In this document: piece after piece, positions 7,344 to 8,295 of the stretch
Layout of the letters: each line of letters opens with the position of its first letter
Numbering within the stretch: the stretch's first letter is position 1
Origin: UBA11136 sp964482135
Lineage (GTDB): Bacteria; Pseudomonadota; Alphaproteobacteria; UBA11136
Assembly: GCA_964482135.1 (NCBI GenBank)
Contig: CAYZWF010000059.1
Span: forward strand, 1-8,295
Direction: 5' to 3'
Length of the DNA: 8,295 nt
Made by a program: the position numbers and the translations under genes
The notes under the pieces: model-generated
Database searches by the model: none
What the model saw: only the letters and a program-made list of their open reading frames with translations
Told to the model about the DNA's origin: nothing

Positions 7344-7523
7344 ATGAAATGGTTTCTCATGGGCGGCGGCTTAGGGATAGCTCAAATATTATTTGGGTTT
7401 TTGAAAAAACCCTCTGACACTGTTGGAATCTTTCAAAGTGGCCATCCCTTCCAGGGTTTAACTGCCGGTTTTATTCTGGGTGGGGTTGTTTATGGAGGCG
7501 TCCTTTGGTTGGTTTTTTCCTGA
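7344..7523 (+). CDS. Small two-helix membrane protein, unknown function
   Basis: A 59-aa frame begins MKWFLMGGGLGIAQILFGFL, continues through a short polar loop (about residues 21-40, KKPSDTVG to GHPFQG) and ends with a second hydrophobic segment, AGFILGGVVYGGVLWLVF. This suggests a two-helix hairpin in the inner membrane. A GGGGGG run lies ten bases before the ATG, right behind the pccB stop, and could act as ribosome site. The gap to pccB is only 16 bp, so read-through expression is possible. Base composition is more AT-rich than pccB. I do not recognise the family. A chance frame cannot be excluded, but the patterned hydrophobicity, start context and clean stop favour a real gene. Confidence 0.5.
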   Translation: MKWFLMGGGLGIAQILFGFLKKPSDTVGIFQSGHPFQGLTAGFILGGVVYGGVLWLVFS

Positions 7524-7561
7524 ATCACGGCACTCCTAGCAATATTTTGCTCTAAGGTACG

Positions 7562-8245
7562 ATGGCTAGCAGAAGTAGCTACCTGGATGATTTCGAGTTC
7601 ATCATTGATGAAATAATCAGAATCCACGATCTGCTTCAGAAATACGGCCCTAAAGCACTCCCAAATAATTTAGATTTTCTATGTTCGCTACCCCATCCTA
7701 GAGGGTCGGGTATGCTAGTCATTGGTCAAGCGCCGAATAACAAATTTTTTGAAATTGCTGAAAAAGCGGTGAAACATTCACTGGAGCTTAAGCATCGTGT
7801 TAAAGCTGTTACTTTATATAATTCTATAAAACATAATTTTTATGAAGAAATAATTATTAAAAAGAAAACACTTACTAAATCGTTGGCAGATCGTATTGTT
7901 GGGAAATCAATATCATATGTGCGTAAAAATAAGCTTGTTACTTTAGTTCATTTCTTTCCTTGCATGCTTCCGCTTGATAGCAAATCAGACCAATTCTCCA
8001 TCGGACCCATTGTCTTTCAGACAACAAAACGATTCTTCGAAGAGAAGGAATCACAATTCAAAAATCATGCGCAACAGGTTTTTGATCGCTATCTCACCGA
8101 AGAAAAAGAAAGGATCATTACAGGTAGGGAAAAAATAATTCCAGGCGATAATTCAGATTGGCCTTTTTTAGAAATTAAGAAATCTGCTTCTGCTTTAGAA
8201 AGGGAGTTACGAGAGTATTTTGAAAATTATCCATGGGTCGTTTGA
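7562..8245 (+). CDS. Unrecognised AT-rich gene, probably 3'-truncated by an insertion
   Basis: The 227-aa product has no signal peptide or membrane segment and is rich in Lys, Glu, Ile and Phe. The N-terminal 30 residues form a likely helix, followed by a hydrophobic GMLVIGQAP stretch (about 50-58), a basic region (about 96-124) and FSIGPIVF (about 145-152). A Glu/Lys-rich helical part runs to the abrupt end ENYPWVV. Codon use (AAA, ATA, TTT, TTA) differs sharply from the upstream genes, indicating acquisition. The stop TGA is the first triplet of a sequence resembling an insertion-sequence end, so the reading frame was probably longer. The FSIGPIVF and PWV patterns vaguely recall N-terminal halves of larger proteins with C-terminal HEPN-like domains, but this is weak memory-based inference. 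The start ATG has AAGG four bases upstream; no better start is seen. Confidence 0.7.
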   Translation: MASRSSYLDDFEFIIDEIIRIHDLLQKYGPKALPNNLDFLCSLPHPRGSGMLVIGQAPNNKFFEIAEKAVKHSLELKHRVKAVTLYNSIKHNFYEEIIIKKKTLTKSLADRIVGKSISYVRKNKLVTLVHFFPCMLPLDSKSDQFSIGPIVFQTTKRFFEEKESQFKNHAQQVFDRYLTEEKERIITGREKIIPGDNSDWPFLEIKKSASALERELREYFENYPWVV

Positions 8246-8295
8246 CCAGCCCCTCTTGAGTGGTCCAGTTCGAATGTTAGTGCATGACCGGTTCT
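8243..8295. mobile_element. Putative terminal sequence of an IS3-type insertion sequence (partial)
   Basis: From 8243 the sequence starts TGACCAGCCCCTCTTGAG and continues with TGGTCCAG. IS3-family ends commonly begin with TGA, then a C-rich block and a GGAC/GGTCC-like element at about this spacing. Composition changes here from AT-rich to mixed, and the upstream gene ends exactly at the first three bases. No transposase is visible because only 53 bp are present. A short internal pairing, GACCA (8244-8248) with TGGTC (8261-8265), is also present. Identification is by resemblance only; the second end and target duplication lie outside the window. Confidence 0.4.

Noticed and set aside
7538..7551. 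Hairpin AGCAA-TATT-TTGCT before the AT-rich gene as a terminator
   Set aside because: The stem is only five weak base pairs and has no following T-run. It may be chance in AT-rich DNA or overlap a -10 element.
1..8295. tRNA, rRNA or riboswitch genes
   Set aside because: The intergenic regions are short, and I saw no cloverleaf, rRNA or recognisable riboswitch signature on either strand.

Overview
The window is a high-GC chromosomal segment that looks alphaproteobacterial. It carries an ATP12-type F1-ATPase assembly chaperone, a family found mainly in Alphaproteobacteria and mitochondria. Next to it is a biotin-dependent acyl-CoA carboxylase beta subunit of the mitochondrial PCCB type, and upstream sit a HAD phosphatase and an AsmA-family protein. 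Rhodospirillales-like ancestry is plausible but not proven.

Layout. Positions 1-55 (minus strand) hold only the first 18 codons of a gene with a hydrophobic, signal-like N-terminus. Positions 132-1661 (minus) encode an SLC13/DASS anion or dicarboxylate transporter with both SNT motifs. A short divergent intergenic region (1662-1758) separates it from a tight plus-strand run: HAD phosphatase (1759-2478), AsmA-family protein (2479-4749, directly abutting) and ATP12 chaperone (4746-5645, 4-bp overlap, TTG start). A leader with a terminator-like hairpin and T-run (about 5712-5770) precedes pccB (5795-7327). After the pccB stop the composition becomes AT-rich. This part holds a 59-aa two-helix membrane ORF (7344-7523) and an unrecognised 227-aa ORF (7562-8245). 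The stop codon of the latter coincides with what looks like the end of an IS3-type insertion sequence running off the window (8243-8295).

The most unusual object is a 12-bp tandem minisatellite (unit TTCCCCCGGTAA, encoding S-P-G-N) inside the 5' part of the ATP12 gene. It is interrupted by a 100-N assembly gap. The array keeps the reading frame whatever its copy number, and its complementary strand meets the usual sequence rule for G-quadruplexes, which may explain the failed assembly. The two resolved flanks are identical 44-bp tracts, so the real array could be short or long.

Functionally, the core genes are housekeeping or metabolic: envelope biogenesis (AsmA), ATP synthase assembly (ATP12), and propionyl-CoA or related acyl-CoA carboxylation (PccB). 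The 3' end looks like acquired accessory DNA that was later hit by an insertion sequence. I see no complete new multi-gene system. The second-look candidates are the in-gene minisatellite and the truncated AT-rich gene.
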